Positions 1 to 7,572 of a stretch of 40,546 nucleotides of DNA are shown here, one piece after another. The stretch covers positions 1 to 40,546 of IMG/VR virus record IMGVR_UViG_3300040806_003768; one strand, 5' to 3'. The DNA is from a virus. Numbering within the stretch: the stretch's first letter is position 1; every line of letters starts with the position of its first letter. Under the pieces are notes generated by a model. That model did not search any database and was not told where the DNA came from. It was given only the letters and a program-made list of their open reading frames with translations. The position numbers were made by a program, and so were the translations under genes.

Positions 1-78
1 GCATTATTTTATATGAATAATATGGATAAAGCAAAAGTGGTTTCTGATATTATTCGTAAGAAACTGGAGAATGTTTAA
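1..78 (+). CDS. C-terminal end of an upstream gene (partial)
   Basis: An open frame enters from the left edge and ends in TAA at 76-78, encoding 25 residues that finish in IIRKKLENV. The stop overlaps the next start (TAATG), the compact junction seen throughout this window. Too little is present to assign a function. Confidence 0.6.
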   Translation, partial: ALFYMNNMDKAKVVSDIIRKKLENV

Positions 79-1739
79 TGTGCGGGTTTTCAGCTTATTA
101 TGGCAAGATGCCTGACGGCTTTATAGAAGATGGTTTTAGCGCAAGGTATCGTGGACCGGATAACTCTCAATTCAAAGAGGTTGATAAAAAGGTCGGCCTA
201 CTCTTTCATAGGCTGGCTATTGTTGGATTAGGTCGTGACGGTGATCAACCCCTTAATATTGGTAATGTATGGCTGGTTTGTAATGGGGAAATTTACAACC
301 ACAAAGAACTATTTGAAAAGCATGGCTTAACCAATCATTCTGGATCTGATTGTGAAATAATTATTCATCTTTATAAGCTTTATGGAATGAAGTCTGCGCT
401 AAAGATGCTAGATGGAGTTTTTGCATTCTTTCTGTATGATTCAGAAGCTGACGAAGCCTTTGTTGCAAGAGATCCGTTTGGAGTAAGGCCTGCCTTTTAT
501 GGTTCTGACAAAAACTCATTTGCAGTTGCATCAGAAGCAAAGGCTCTTCAAAACTCTTTTAAAAGAATCTGGCATGTCGTTCCCGGTACTTTTATCTCTA
601 CAAAAGATCCTGGAACACAGACTTATTATTATGAGCTTGATAGCGAACTAAATCTTTCTTCAAACTCTAAGTTTAAGAAATCCTCAGAGAAAGAGCTTCT
701 TAGGGAGATTAGATGGAGGCTGACTAAAGCTGTAGAAAAAAGGCTTATGTCAGAAAGAGAGATTGGGTGCTTGCTGTCGGGAGGTTTGGATAGCAGCCTT
801 ATTGCTTCTCTCGTATCTCATATGTCAAAGGGCAATCGACTTATTCGCGGAAAAGATTCTGATGAATGGCAGCATTTTTCTGAGTTAGAGCTTCCATATA
901 AATTAAAAACTTTTTCCATTGGAATGGAAGGAAGTCCTGATCTTGACTTTGCCGACAAAGTTGCAGACTGGATTGGCTCAGATCACCATAGAGTTCAGCT
1001 GATAGAGGAAGATTTTTTGTCAGCAGTACATCAGACGATTTGGGTCACAGAGTCTTATGATACAACTACAGTTAGGGCAAGTGTTGGAAATTATCTTGTA
1101 TCAAAATATGTTTCAGAAAACACGGACTGTAAGGTAATTTTCAATGGCGATGGAAGCGATGAAGTTTGCTGCGGATATGTTTACAACGCAAAGGCTCCAA
1201 GTGATAAGGCCTTGCAGGAAGAGGCTTTGAGATTAGTAAGGGAGATTTATCTCTTTGATGTACTTAGATCTGATCGATCCATTAGCTCAAATGGTCTTGA
1301 GGCTAGAACCCCCTTTTTAGATAAAGCTTTTGTAGAACTTTACCTATCAATAGATCCTTCTCTTAAGTCTTTCGATAAAAAAGACAGAATCGAAAAAGAC
1401 TTGTTGCGAAGAGCTTTTGAGTCAGATGGGTTACTTCCAGATGAAATACTTTGGCGACACAAGTGCGCTTTCTCTGACGGAGTAAGTAGCGCAAAGAAGT
1501 CTTGGCACAAAACTTTGCAAGCAGAAATAGAAGAGCTTTACTCTGATGAAGAGTTTGAAAAAATGAGGTCTTCGATAAAAAACTGTAGACCAGATCTAAA
1601 GGAAAGCTTACACTATAGGGAGATTCATTCTGGATTGTTTTCGTCGTCTATGAATCAAATCATTCCACATTTCTGGCTACCACGATGGACAAATGTAAAA
1701 GACCCATCGGCCAGAGAGTTGGATTCGCATATAGAGTAA
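78..1739 (+). CDS. asnB: Asparagine synthetase, glutamine-hydrolysing (AsnB type)
   Basis: Makes asparagine from aspartate, ATP and glutamine-derived ammonia in the cytoplasm. The protein begins MCGFSAYYG, giving the N-terminal nucleophile Cys2 of the class II glutaminase domain (about residues 1-190), with NGEIYN at 70-75 and RDPFGVRP at 131-138. The synthetase domain carries the PPi-loop SGGLDSS at 234-240 and a downstream NGDGSDE that binds ATP/aspartate. At 553 aa it is full length for the family. The start is fixed by the need for Cys2 and by the TAATG overlap with the preceding gene. It lies in the same stretch as a glutamine synthetase, which could supply its nitrogen donor. Family assignment is secure; that it serves phage protein or nucleotide demand is inference. 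Confidence 0.93.
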   Translation: MCGFSAYYGKMPDGFIEDGFSARYRGPDNSQFKEVDKKVGLLFHRLAIVGLGRDGDQPLNIGNVWLVCNGEIYNHKELFEKHGLTNHSGSDCEIIIHLYKLYGMKSALKMLDGVFAFFLYDSEADEAFVARDPFGVRPAFYGSDKNSFAVASEAKALQNSFKRIWHVVPGTFISTKDPGTQTYYYELDSELNLSSNSKFKKSSEKELLREIRWRLTKAVEKRLMSEREIGCLLSGGLDSSLIASLVSHMSKGNRLIRGKDSDEWQHFSELELPYKLKTFSIGMEGSPDLDFADKVADWIGSDHHRVQLIEEDFLSAVHQTIWVTESYDTTTVRASVGNYLVSKYVSENTDCKVIFNGDGSDEVCCGYVYNAKAPSDKALQEEALRLVREIYLFDVLRSDRSISSNGLEARTPFLDKAFVELYLSIDPSLKSFDKKDRIEKDLLRRAFESDGLLPDEILWRHKCAFSDGVSSAKKSWHKTLQAEIEELYSDEEFEKMRSSIKNCRPDLKESLHYREIHSGLFSSSMNQIIPHFWLPRWTNVKDPSARELDSHIE

Positions 1740-1756
1740 GCGCCAAGATATTTTTC

Positions 1757-1785
1757 TTTAACCATATTAGTGCTTCTGGTATAAT
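1757..1785 (+). promoter_or_regulatory. Sigma70-like promoter
   Basis: TTTAAC (1757-1762), a 17-nt spacer, then TATAAT (1780-1785) with an extended -10 (TGGTATAAT). It faces the gene starting at 1802 and is the best host-type promoter in the window. Confidence 0.7.
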
Positions 1786-1801
1786 TAAATAGGAGCATTA
1801 T

Positions 1802-2092
1802 ATGGTTGACAAAAAGGAAAAGCCAATGGGTTATAAGCTCAGAGATTCTAGAACCGGACTTTATTTGGCAAGCGGCGGAAGGTGGACTAAGATGGGTAAG
1901 GTTTGGCCCAGATCATCTGATGCCATTAGTATGATAAACAGAATGCTGAAGAAAGCCTCTGTTAAAAAGTGGTCCGAAGATTTTAAGACAAAAGATGAAA
2001 TAGTAGATGATTTATCTAGCTATGAAATTGTAGAGCTTTATGAGAAAAACTCATATCCCATATTGTTTCATGCAGATAAGATAAGGAGGTGA
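1802..2092 (+). CDS. Hypothetical protein, 96 aa
   Basis: Not recognised. The protein starts MVDKKEKPMGYKLRD and has a short region of G, W and basic residues (SGGRWTKMGKVWPRSS) followed by an acidic helical C-terminal half. The ATG is preceded by AGGAG at 1791-1795 and by a strong sigma70-like promoter, so it probably begins a transcript. Its TGA (2090-2092) overlaps the Shine-Dalgarno of the next gene, suggesting translational coupling. Residues 15-45 resemble DUF-type phage proteins that read 'R...GlYl..gGrWtk.Gkvw', but I cannot name the family. Confidence 0.75.
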   Translation: MVDKKEKPMGYKLRDSRTGLYLASGGRWTKMGKVWPRSSDAISMINRMLKKASVKKWSEDFKTKDEIVDDLSSYEIVELYEKNSYPILFHADKIRR

Positions 2093-2094
2093 CT

Positions 2095-2397
2095 ATGAGT
2101 TTTTCTTCACCGATAAATGATACTCCGCAGACCATTTGGGAAGAGCAAAAATCGCTTGGAGCAAGGATGATGCTAACAATTCCGTTTGGATCTTCTCCAG
2201 AGAAAATGCTTGGTTTTATATCTGTAATCGGAGATAGAAGTTCAGAACTCCCGGTATTAACCCTGTGTGTAGATAAGCCAAGTGGCGGTGCAATTGTATC
2301 TACTGTTGTTTTTGATTCTAGCGACAGATATAATGATTTTGTATCGAAACTTCTTGTTGATTATGCTGTAAACTTTGAGATCTCTGACTTATATTAA
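2095..2397 (+). CDS. Hypothetical protein, 100 aa
   Basis: Not recognised. I chose ATG 2095 over the in-frame GTG 2089 because AAGGAGG (2083-2089) sits 5 nt before it; the GTG lies inside that Shine-Dalgarno. The sequence is a mixed alpha/beta globular type with alternating hydrophobics (for example MLGFISVIGD and VLTLCVDKP) and no membrane segment. It follows the 96-aa gene without a gap and probably shares its transcript. Its last 27 codons overlap the 3' end of a probable minus-strand gene. Confidence 0.7.
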   Translation: MSFSSPINDTPQTIWEEQKSLGARMMLTIPFGSSPEKMLGFISVIGDRSSELPVLTLCVDKPSGGAIVSTVVFDSSDRYNDFVSKLLVDYAVNFEISDLY

Positions 2398-2596
2398 GTT
2401 TATATACGGGGTGAGATACAGATGGCCTTACCCCAGACTTAATATCAATTATGTTTGGCACAAAAACTGATTCATAAGAATCATTTAACCTATCACCAGT
2501 CATTCGATATGCTTTATTATTTAAAGCAGAATAAGCACTTCCAACTAAATAAGTAGCGCATATTATTATAAAAGAAATAATGAATTCTTTTTTCAT
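2318..2596 (-). CDS. Probable small membrane-anchored or secreted protein, 92 aa
   Basis: The frame starts at 2596 on the minus strand and has GGAGAG 9 nt upstream of its ATG. The N-terminus MKKEFIISFIIICATYLVGSA is a positive charge followed by a long hydrophobic run, typical of a signal anchor. A possible -10 (TATACT) lies at 2628-2623. It fills a 310-base stretch (2398-2707) that has no plus-strand gene. The C-terminal third overlaps the end of the opposing gene antisense, which lowers confidence. The mature part is unrecognised. Confidence 0.5.
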   Translation of the reverse strand: MKKEFIISFIIICATYLVGSAYSALNNKAYRMTGDRLNDSYESVFVPNIIDIKSGVRPSVSHPVYKLNISQRSQSLQHNQQEVSIQNHYICR

Positions 2597-2671
2597 TTTT
2601 ACAGCTCTCCAAGTTTAACCTCAGTATAAATATTAGTAAAAATAGAATCTAATTTGGTTTTTTTAAAACGA

Positions 2672-2681
2672 TTTCGGATCT
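2672..2681 (+). promoter_or_regulatory. TTTCGGATCT motif, candidate phage promoter element (copy 1)
   Basis: TTTCGGATCT preceded by A/T-rich sequence (TTTTAAAACGA), 27 bp upstream of the TilS-like start. The same 10-mer recurs at 10811, 17921, 25306 and 25414, each time in a gap on the + strand upstream of a gene. Confidence 0.5.
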
Positions 2682-2707
2682 TAGGATTCTGAGGAAAGGA
2701 GCTGGAT

Positions 2708-3415
2708 ATGATCAAGATTCTTGGGTCAATTCCAAAGACGGTTATTGTTGCCGTATCCGGTGGGGCTGATAGCATGATTTGCCTAGATTTTATCAGGGGC
2801 GCAAAGCTTCCCTCTGATATTCGAGAGAGAAAGGGAAGGCGGGTTTTGGTTCTGCATTTTGATCATGGCACAGAGCATGGCGCGGAAGCAAGAGCCTTTG
2901 TGGAATCTTTTTGTAAAACGAACAGTATCCCATGCGTAGTTGGGTCTATTTCGAGAGAGCAAGAAAAGGGTGAGTCTAAAGAGGCTTTTTGGAGAGAGGA
3001 AAGGTATCGCTTTTTTGAGAATTGGCATAAAGATGGGTTCGGAAAAGTGGTAGTACCATTTGAAAAGACTGAGTTTATCGGAAGAAAAATTGTCACCTGT
3101 CACCATTTGGACGATCAGGTTGAAACTTGGATCTTTTCGTCTCTTCATGGTAATCCGAAACTAATTCCTCATTCAAGAGATAATTACATTAGACCATTTG
3201 TTCTTTCTTCGAAAAAGGATCTTTTGAGTTGGAGAAATCATCTTCATCGCCCAACGGATTGGGTAGAAGATCCGTCAAATTCAAGTACCAATTATATGAG
3301 AAACTTCATTAGGCATGAGCTTATGCAAAATGCACTTGTCGTAAATCCCGGCCTTCCAAAAACTATTAGAAAAAAGGTTTTTGCCGAATATGAGGCCGGA
3401 CTGGAAGTATTCTAA
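2708..3415 (+). CDS. tilS: TilS-like tRNA(Ile) lysidine synthetase, catalytic domain only
   Basis: TilS converts C34 of tRNA-Ile(CAU) to lysidine with ATP, so the tRNA reads AUA instead of AUG. The PP-loop SGGADS is at residues 17-22, HHLDDQVET at 132-140, and the family signature WVEDPSN...YMRNFIRHEL at about 185-205. At 235 aa it has only the N-terminal ATPase/adenylation domain; bacterial TilS (over 400 aa in E. coli) adds C-terminal tRNA-binding domains. The start has a good Shine-Dalgarno (AAAGGAG) 7 nt upstream and a TTTCGGATCT motif. No tRNA gene was seen here. It would keep AUA decoding efficient in an AT-rich, AUA-using phage (inference). Confidence 0.87.
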   Translation: MIKILGSIPKTVIVAVSGGADSMICLDFIRGAKLPSDIRERKGRRVLVLHFDHGTEHGAEARAFVESFCKTNSIPCVVGSISREQEKGESKEAFWREERYRFFENWHKDGFGKVVVPFEKTEFIGRKIVTCHHLDDQVETWIFSSLHGNPKLIPHSRDNYIRPFVLSSKKDLLSWRNHLHRPTDWVEDPSNSSTNYMRNFIRHELMQNALVVNPGLPKTIRKKVFAEYEAGLEVF

Positions 3416-3542
3416 ACATTGAGTTGACCCTTCGGGTATCGTGACTACAATGGTTTTGCACCAAGATGGGTGCGATCAGTCTGGTGCCGGACAGGCTGAG
3501 TAATTAAGTCGGCATAATTATTCCATAATAATAGGAATTAGA
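3416..3542 (+). ncRNA. Intergenic structured RNA candidate (element A)
   Basis: This 127-base gap has no gene but can form three hairpins in series: ACCC/GGGT (3427-3430/3434-3437), GCACC/GGTGC (3458-3462/3469-3473, loop AAGATG) and CAGTCT/AGGCTG (3477-3482/3493-3498, one G-U pair). It shares ACAAyGGTTTkGC...ACC...AAGATGG with the leader of the MoxR gene near 25343-25366. I could not match it to a known riboswitch or ribozyme. It may be a 5' leader element of the 3543 gene or a small RNA. Confidence 0.4.
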
Positions 3543-3806
3543 ATGAGCAGAGAAAAGAGAAATCTCTCTGGACCCCTAAATAGAGGTCCGTCAATGGATG
3601 AGTTTGGTTGCTTTAGCATTAGAGATTTTAGGCCGAATGATTCGGTTTACTTTCTAGATAATGATGGAGAAAGGCATAGGGCTACAGTTAATTCCGTAGA
3701 CCTTGATCTCAATCTCCTCTCTCTGAAGACAAAGGAGGGAGAGGTCGAGGCCACGGTTGCTGACATCACCTTCCTAGACTCCCCGAGGAGAGGTTGGCTT
3801 GATTGA
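3543..3806 (+). CDS. Hypothetical protein, 87 aa, possible small beta-barrel
   Basis: Not recognised. The middle (NDSVYFLDNDGERHRATVNSVDLDLNLLSLKTKEGEVEATVADI) alternates hydrophobic and polar residues like an SH3/KOW/Tudor-type barrel. It starts with ATG after TAGGAATTAGA, a modest Shine-Dalgarno. The 3' end overlaps the next start (TTG 3799) by 8 nt. The structured RNA candidate lies directly upstream and could regulate it. Confidence 0.7.
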   Translation: MSREKRNLSGPLNRGPSMDEFGCFSIRDFRPNDSVYFLDNDGERHRATVNSVDLDLNLLSLKTKEGEVEATVADITFLDSPRRGWLD

Positions 3807-4050
3807 TGAGAGGATAGTTAAGGCTTGGGAAGATATAATGAGAGTGCTTGATGATCACAAGATAAGTAAGTCTGAAGCACTAATTTTATCAGATATGCTT
3901 TATGGCATTATTTCAAGCCAAAAATCTTCAAAAGATAGCTCTAATATAAATAAGAGCATCTTTTTTAAGCCAGATAATGGATTTGATAGCATACCTTACT
4001 TAAAGGTTCGCTGGGGCTTGGACCCCTGCTTAATCGAAGATGACAACTAA
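3799..4050 (+). CDS. Hypothetical protein, 83 aa
   Basis: Not recognised. The TTG start at 3799 overlaps the previous stop and has GAGGAGAGG just upstream. A downstream ATG at 3838 is possible but lacks a ribosome site. The N-terminal two thirds are helical (IVKAWEDIMRVLDDHKISKSEALILSDMLYGII). No motif is evident. Confidence 0.65.
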   Translation: MIDERIVKAWEDIMRVLDDHKISKSEALILSDMLYGIISSQKSSKDSSNINKSIFFKPDNGFDSIPYLKVRWGLDPCLIEDDN

Positions 4051-4062
4051 GAAGGAGAATAA

Positions 4063-4191
4063 GTGAAGGAAGCTGACGAGAAAAGTTCTTTTGATGAAGA
4101 TAAGTTAAGTGCAAAAGCGCTAAATTCAAAAAAGAAAAAGACTTCTAAAAAGAAGATTATGATTTTTAAGGAGATTTTAAAAGATGATTAA
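4063..4191 (+). CDS. Small lysine-rich hypothetical protein, 42 aa
   Basis: A GTG-started frame with AAGGAG at 4052-4057 encodes an acidic N-terminal half followed by a strongly basic stretch (NSKKKKTSKKK). The stop overlaps the next start by 8 nt. The good ribosome site and tight coupling argue that it is real. Its basic half suggests nucleic-acid contact, which is only inference. Confidence 0.6.
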   Translation: MKEADEKSSFDEDKLSAKALNSKKKKTSKKKIMIFKEILKDD

Positions 4192-4378
4192 AAAGACAAA
4201 GAGCACAAAATCTGTAAACATCAACTTGGTAAAGGACAATCCTGCAAAGCAAGCTGGTTCAAATAGGCTTAGCATCACTGTTCAGTCAGGTGATTGGAGG
4301 AATCCAAATCAGACTGTTAGGATGACAATTCGTGATGCACAGGCACTTCGTTCATTTTTGAATGAAAATCTAGACTGA
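4184..4378 (+). CDS. Hypothetical basic protein, 64 aa
   Basis: Not recognised. ATG 4184 follows AAGGAG (4168-4173) and overlaps the preceding small gene. The protein has a basic N-terminus (MIKKTKSTKS) and a C-terminal part (TVRMTIRDAQALRSFLNENLD) reminiscent of small beta-beta-alpha phage proteins. A strong terminator follows directly, so this is the last gene of its transcript. Confidence 0.7.
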   Translation: MIKKTKSTKSVNINLVKDNPAKQAGSNRLSITVQSGDWRNPNQTVRMTIRDAQALRSFLNENLD

Positions 4379-4388
4379 AGAAAACACT

Positions 4389-4429
4389 GTTAGCCACCAC
4401 CTTTTGGTGGCTAACTTATTTTTTTTAAA
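4389..4429 (+). terminator. Rho-independent terminator
   Basis: A perfect 11-bp stem (4389-4399 with 4405-4415, loop 4400-4404) is followed by TTATTTTTTTT. It closes the operon ending at 4378. Confidence 0.93.
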
Positions 4430-4437
4430 AAAAAAAC

Positions 4438-4465
4438 TTGAAATTTCTTTATCTCCAATTATATT
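4438..4465 (+). promoter_or_regulatory. Sigma70-like promoter
   Basis: TTGAAA (4438-4443), a 16-nt spacer and TATATT (4460-4465) lie after the terminator and 22 nt before the exonuclease ATG. Confidence 0.55.
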
Positions 4466-4487
4466 TACTTAACAAGGCTGTTAATAA

Positions 4488-5345
4488 ATGAAAGACATTT
4501 TAATCATAGATGGATACAATATGATTCACCGCTCCAGATTTAAGTGGGGTGGAGGTCTGGCTGATGGAGATAATCAGATTATCTATAACTTCTTTAGGTT
4601 GCTGAAGTCAACCATAACGCAGTTCTCACCAAGTATTGTTTACTTTCCTCTTGATGGTATGCCTAAAGCTCGACTTGAAGCTGACCCAAACTATAAGGGC
4701 AATCGAACAATTGATACTGATGATCAAGAAGTTCTCGATTATTGGGCATCATTTAAGCTTCAAAAGAGATTTATCATCAACTCGTTGAAGCAAAATTATC
4801 CAATCAAAACTCTTTATCACCCACACAATGAGTGCGATGATCTAGTTTATTATCTGATAAAGCATCATCATCCAAAGGACAATGTAACAATTGTATCTTC
4901 TGATACAGATTTTATTCAGATATTAAACGAGTTCCCTGATTCTGTTAAACTTTACAATCCAATTGCAAAAAAGTATAGAGAAAATACAGAGTATGATTAT
5001 GTATCTTGGAAGGCGATGGTTGGTGATAAAGCAGACAACATTCCTGGGGTCAGGGGAATTGGAAAGGTTGGCGCAGAGAAGATTTTGCGAAAAGAAGGCG
5101 GCCTACAAGAGAGGATGAAGAATCCATCTTTCAAGAAGGCTTTTACAAAAAGCTTCAATTTGATAAAATTTGTTGACTTGAAGGATGAAGAGAGTAACAT
5201 GCAGTTTACTTGGCCGACTCTAGATATTGATGCAATTGAAGCAGAATTTGAAGAACTTGGTTTTGAATCTATGTTAAAGCAAAATTATATTTCTTCATAC
5301 GAAGAAGAATATTTAAAGCTCGAAAGAGAAAGATTAAAAGGATGA
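4488..5345 (+). CDS. 5'-3' exonuclease / flap endonuclease (FEN/PIN fold)
   Basis: A structure-specific 5' nuclease of the T4 RNase H/T5 D15/PolA exonuclease-domain family, which removes RNA primers and 5' flaps in replication. The N-terminus ILIIDGYNMIHRSRF carries the first metal-binding Asp (residue 8). NECDDLVYYL and SSDTDFIQIL supply further acidic ligands, and GDKADNIPGVRGIGKVGAEKIL is the helix-hairpin-helix (H3TH) DNA-binding motif. The length (285 aa) matches stand-alone phage enzymes. It begins a new transcript after a terminator and promoter, with only a weak Shine-Dalgarno (AAGG). Next comes glutamine synthetase, 3 nt downstream. Confidence 0.9.
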   Translation: MKDILIIDGYNMIHRSRFKWGGGLADGDNQIIYNFFRLLKSTITQFSPSIVYFPLDGMPKARLEADPNYKGNRTIDTDDQEVLDYWASFKLQKRFIINSLKQNYPIKTLYHPHNECDDLVYYLIKHHHPKDNVTIVSSDTDFIQILNEFPDSVKLYNPIAKKYRENTEYDYVSWKAMVGDKADNIPGVRGIGKVGAEKILRKEGGLQERMKNPSFKKAFTKSFNLIKFVDLKDEESNMQFTWPTLDIDAIEAEFEELGFESMLKQNYISSYEEEYLKLERERLKG

Positions 5346-5348
5346 TAA

Positions 5349-6401
5349 ATGCGATCAACAGTAATTAAATGCGAGTATGTTTGGCTCGATGGAAATGAAA
5401 CACAGTCACTTAGAAGCAAGACTAGAGTTCTAACTCTTAGGTCAGAGGATGAAAATTGGAAGCTGTCTCTTGCGGACATTCCGACTTGGACCTTTGATGG
5501 ATCAAGCACAAATCAAGCTTCTACTGAAAATTCAGAATTAGTCATTCGCCCCGTCTTTGCTTGCGTTGATTCAAATAGAGAGAATGGAGTAATCGTACTC
5601 TGCGATGTTCTAAATCCAGATATGACTCCTCACCAATCAAATCATCGAGCAAGACTTGTTGATACCATGATAGAATTCGGAAAGTCCGACCCATTTATTG
5701 GGTTTGAGCAGGAATATTTCTTTACATCAGGCTGCAATATTCTAGGCTGGGAGGATGATGCGGATAACATGAGGCCACAAGGTCCGTACTATTGTGGCGT
5801 TGGAGTCGGATCTGTTGCAGGAAGAAATGTTGCAGAGCTTCACCTAACATCTTGTATTAACTCTGGTTTATCAATCGTAGGTGTTAATGCGGAAGTTGCG
5901 CTAGGACAGTGGGAGTATCAGGTTGGCGGACCTAATGTAAATGCTGTTGCAGCCTGTGATCACCTTTGGGTATCGAGATTTATTCTTCAAAGAATAGCTG
6001 AGTTGCACGATATTGGAGTAACCTTTGATCCCAAGCCTGTTGATGGTGATTGGAACGGAAGTGGTCTTCATGCCAATTTCTCAACAAAAGCTATGAGAGA
6101 AAGTGGTGGTATCAATATGATTCGCAAAGCATGTGAAGCTTTGGGTTCAGATGCTGCCCTGATTATGGCAAGGGAATCTTACGGAGAGGGTCTAGATAGA
6201 AGGCTTACTGGAAGACATGAAACTTGCAGCATAGATGAATTCAAAGTTGGAGTTGGCGACCGTAGTGCTTCTGTTCGGATTCCAGTGGAAGTTTCTCGTG
6301 TCGGATCTGGATACTTTGAAGATAGAAGGCCCAATTCAAATGCTGATCCATATAGGGTATTAAATACTATCCTAAGGTCTGTGTCCCATCTTGGTGAATG
6401 A
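5349..6401 (+). CDS. glnII: Glutamine synthetase, type II (eukaryote-like)
   Basis: Condenses ammonia and glutamate into glutamine using ATP. The sequence is a GSII, the short class common in eukaryotes and found in some bacteria: CEYVWLDGN at 8-16, WTFDGSST at 47-54, GFEQEY at 118-123 (metal ligands), NGSG at 236-239, RLTGRHET at 285-292, RIP at 310-312 and FEDRRP at 323-328. It is complete at 350 aa and lacks the tyrosine-adenylylation region of GSI. The gene follows the exonuclease after 3 nt. It could feed the glutamine-dependent AsnB upstream and reuse ammonia released by a GMP reductase. A phage-borne GSII is unusual. Confidence 0.93.
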   Translation: MRSTVIKCEYVWLDGNETQSLRSKTRVLTLRSEDENWKLSLADIPTWTFDGSSTNQASTENSELVIRPVFACVDSNRENGVIVLCDVLNPDMTPHQSNHRARLVDTMIEFGKSDPFIGFEQEYFFTSGCNILGWEDDADNMRPQGPYYCGVGVGSVAGRNVAELHLTSCINSGLSIVGVNAEVALGQWEYQVGGPNVNAVAACDHLWVSRFILQRIAELHDIGVTFDPKPVDGDWNGSGLHANFSTKAMRESGGINMIRKACEALGSDAALIMARESYGEGLDRRLTGRHETCSIDEFKVGVGDRSASVRIPVEVSRVGSGYFEDRRPNSNADPYRVLNTILRSVSHLGE

Positions 6402-6850
6402 CAATGGGCGACACAAAGTTTTATTCATATAAAGAGATTCCTCAGAAGGATGGCAAAGTTATTTTTGGCTGGATTCTTTCTGAGAGCCTTTCTTTTGATC
6501 AAGATTTGATAGTGAGCTACTCTTCTAAGTCAAAAAAGGTCTCAGAAGAGGACGCTGCTTGGTCGAGAGAAGAAGGTATGTCTGCTTCTAGCGTAGCAGA
6601 TTATGAGAAGTATCTCTTTGCCTTAACCGGATTTTCCTCAGAAGATTTTTTGGAAAAATGGTCTGGTAATTTGGGATCTTTAGAGGAAAGTAGGCGTAGT
6701 TTAAACCCAAACTATAGAGAGGGAGAGGGCTCGCTTCTTCTGAGTGTAGCGGCCCTTTTAAATAATGAAAAAGAGAAATTTTCTAAGTTCGGCAGAGTAT
6801 ACAAAAGAGTCAACGGAAATGCTTTCTTTTCAAAATTCAAAAAGAAATAA
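6398..6850 (+). CDS. Hypothetical protein, 150 aa
   Basis: Not recognised. The start overlaps the glutamine synthetase stop (ATGA); an alternative ATG lies two codons in. The sequence is acidic in the middle and ends in a basic tail (FFSKFKKK). No membrane segment or catalytic motif is visible. Its 3' end overlaps the following methyltransferase gene. Confidence 0.7.
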   Translation: MTMGDTKFYSYKEIPQKDGKVIFGWILSESLSFDQDLIVSYSSKSKKVSEEDAAWSREEGMSASSVADYEKYLFALTGFSSEDFLEKWSGNLGSLEESRRSLNPNYREGEGSLLLSVAALLNNEKEKFSKFGRVYKRVNGNAFFSKFKKK

Positions 6851-7358
6851 GACAAGAAGGCAGAGATACTCAGAGAAGTTGATCTCTTCAAAAAAGTTGG
6901 GACTTTCTATAGTTGCCATAAACTTTATGTTTGATGATAATCTAGCCTTTCTAATAAGGAGCGTTGCCTGCTTTGGGGTTGATAACCTATATGTCATAGG
7001 GTCGGTTCCGCCAAGATCAAAGTTAAATTCTAAATCTGGATCCCTCTATGATTATGTAAATATTAAGCAGTTCAAAAATCCATCAAGTTTTCTTTCTTAT
7101 TCGAGAGAAAATAGCTTAAATTTAATTAGTCTTGAGTTGAATGAAAATTCTAGATCTATTTATGATTTTGAGTTTGATTTTTCGAAAAACAATGTTATAA
7201 TACTGGGCCATGAAACGCAGGGTGTTCCTAACATATTGCTTTTTAATAGTCAAGCAATTCACATTCCAATGCCAGGAGTTGGCTTTTGTTTAAATGTGAG
7301 TCAGGCTGGAACCGCCGCAATGAGTGAGTTTTGTAGACAAAGAGGTGGTATGCTTTAA
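6822..7358 (+). CDS. SPOUT-class RNA 2'-O-methyltransferase (SpoU/TrmH-like)
   Basis: Methylates ribose 2'-OH of an RNA, probably a tRNA or rRNA, using S-adenosylmethionine. Family motifs are NLAFLIRSVACFGVD (motif 1, Asn/Arg), VIILGHETQGVP (motif 2) and IPMPGVGFCLNVSQAGTAAMSEF (motif 3, part of the trefoil knot). The in-frame ATG at 6765 would overlap the previous gene by 86 nt, so I prefer ATG 6822 (178 aa). Neither has a strong Shine-Dalgarno. The RNA target cannot be told from sequence. With TilS this is the second tRNA/rRNA-modification-type enzyme in the window. Confidence 0.85.
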   Translation, partial: LSFQNSKRNKTRRQRYSEKLISSKKLGLSIVAINFMFDDNLAFLIRSVACFGVDNLYVIGSVPPRSKLNSKSGSLYDYVNIKQFKNPSSFLSYSRENSLNLISLELNENSRSIYDFEFDFSKNNVIILGHETQGVPNILLFNSQAIHIPMPGVGFCLNVSQAGTAAMSEFCRQRGGML

Positions 7359-7423
7359 TTTATCTAAATAATCTTTTCAAATAGTTTTGTCACTAATTTT
7401 TGTTTTAAAAAAGGGATATTAAA

Positions 7424-7570
7424 ATGTCAAATGAAAACGATCGACCAGAAGCCTTCTACTTTCTTTACAGAAATAACCGCAGAATTCAGGTTTCAAAAGA
7501 AGAGTGGGAGAGAAGCTGGCTTGACTGGTGGAATAGGACTCAGAGGGAAGCTGAAAGAACCGAGTCTTGA
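7424..7570 (+). CDS. Small hypothetical protein, 48 aa
   Basis: A short frame beginning MSNENDRPEAFYFLYRNNRR and rich in Trp, Arg and Glu (EEWERSWLDWWNRTQREAER). AAGGGA lies 9 nt before the ATG. It ends 2 nt short of the convergent minus-strand gene, which fits a real gene boundary. Function unknown. Confidence 0.6.
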   Translation: MSNENDRPEAFYFLYRNNRRIQVSKEEWERSWLDWWNRTQREAERTES

Positions 7571-7572
7571 CC

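Noticed and set aside
3416-3542. Hammerhead ribozyme or known riboswitch
   Set aside because: No CUGAUGA/GAAA core and no match to the conserved cores I know (glnA, THF, SAM, c-di-GMP, preQ1).
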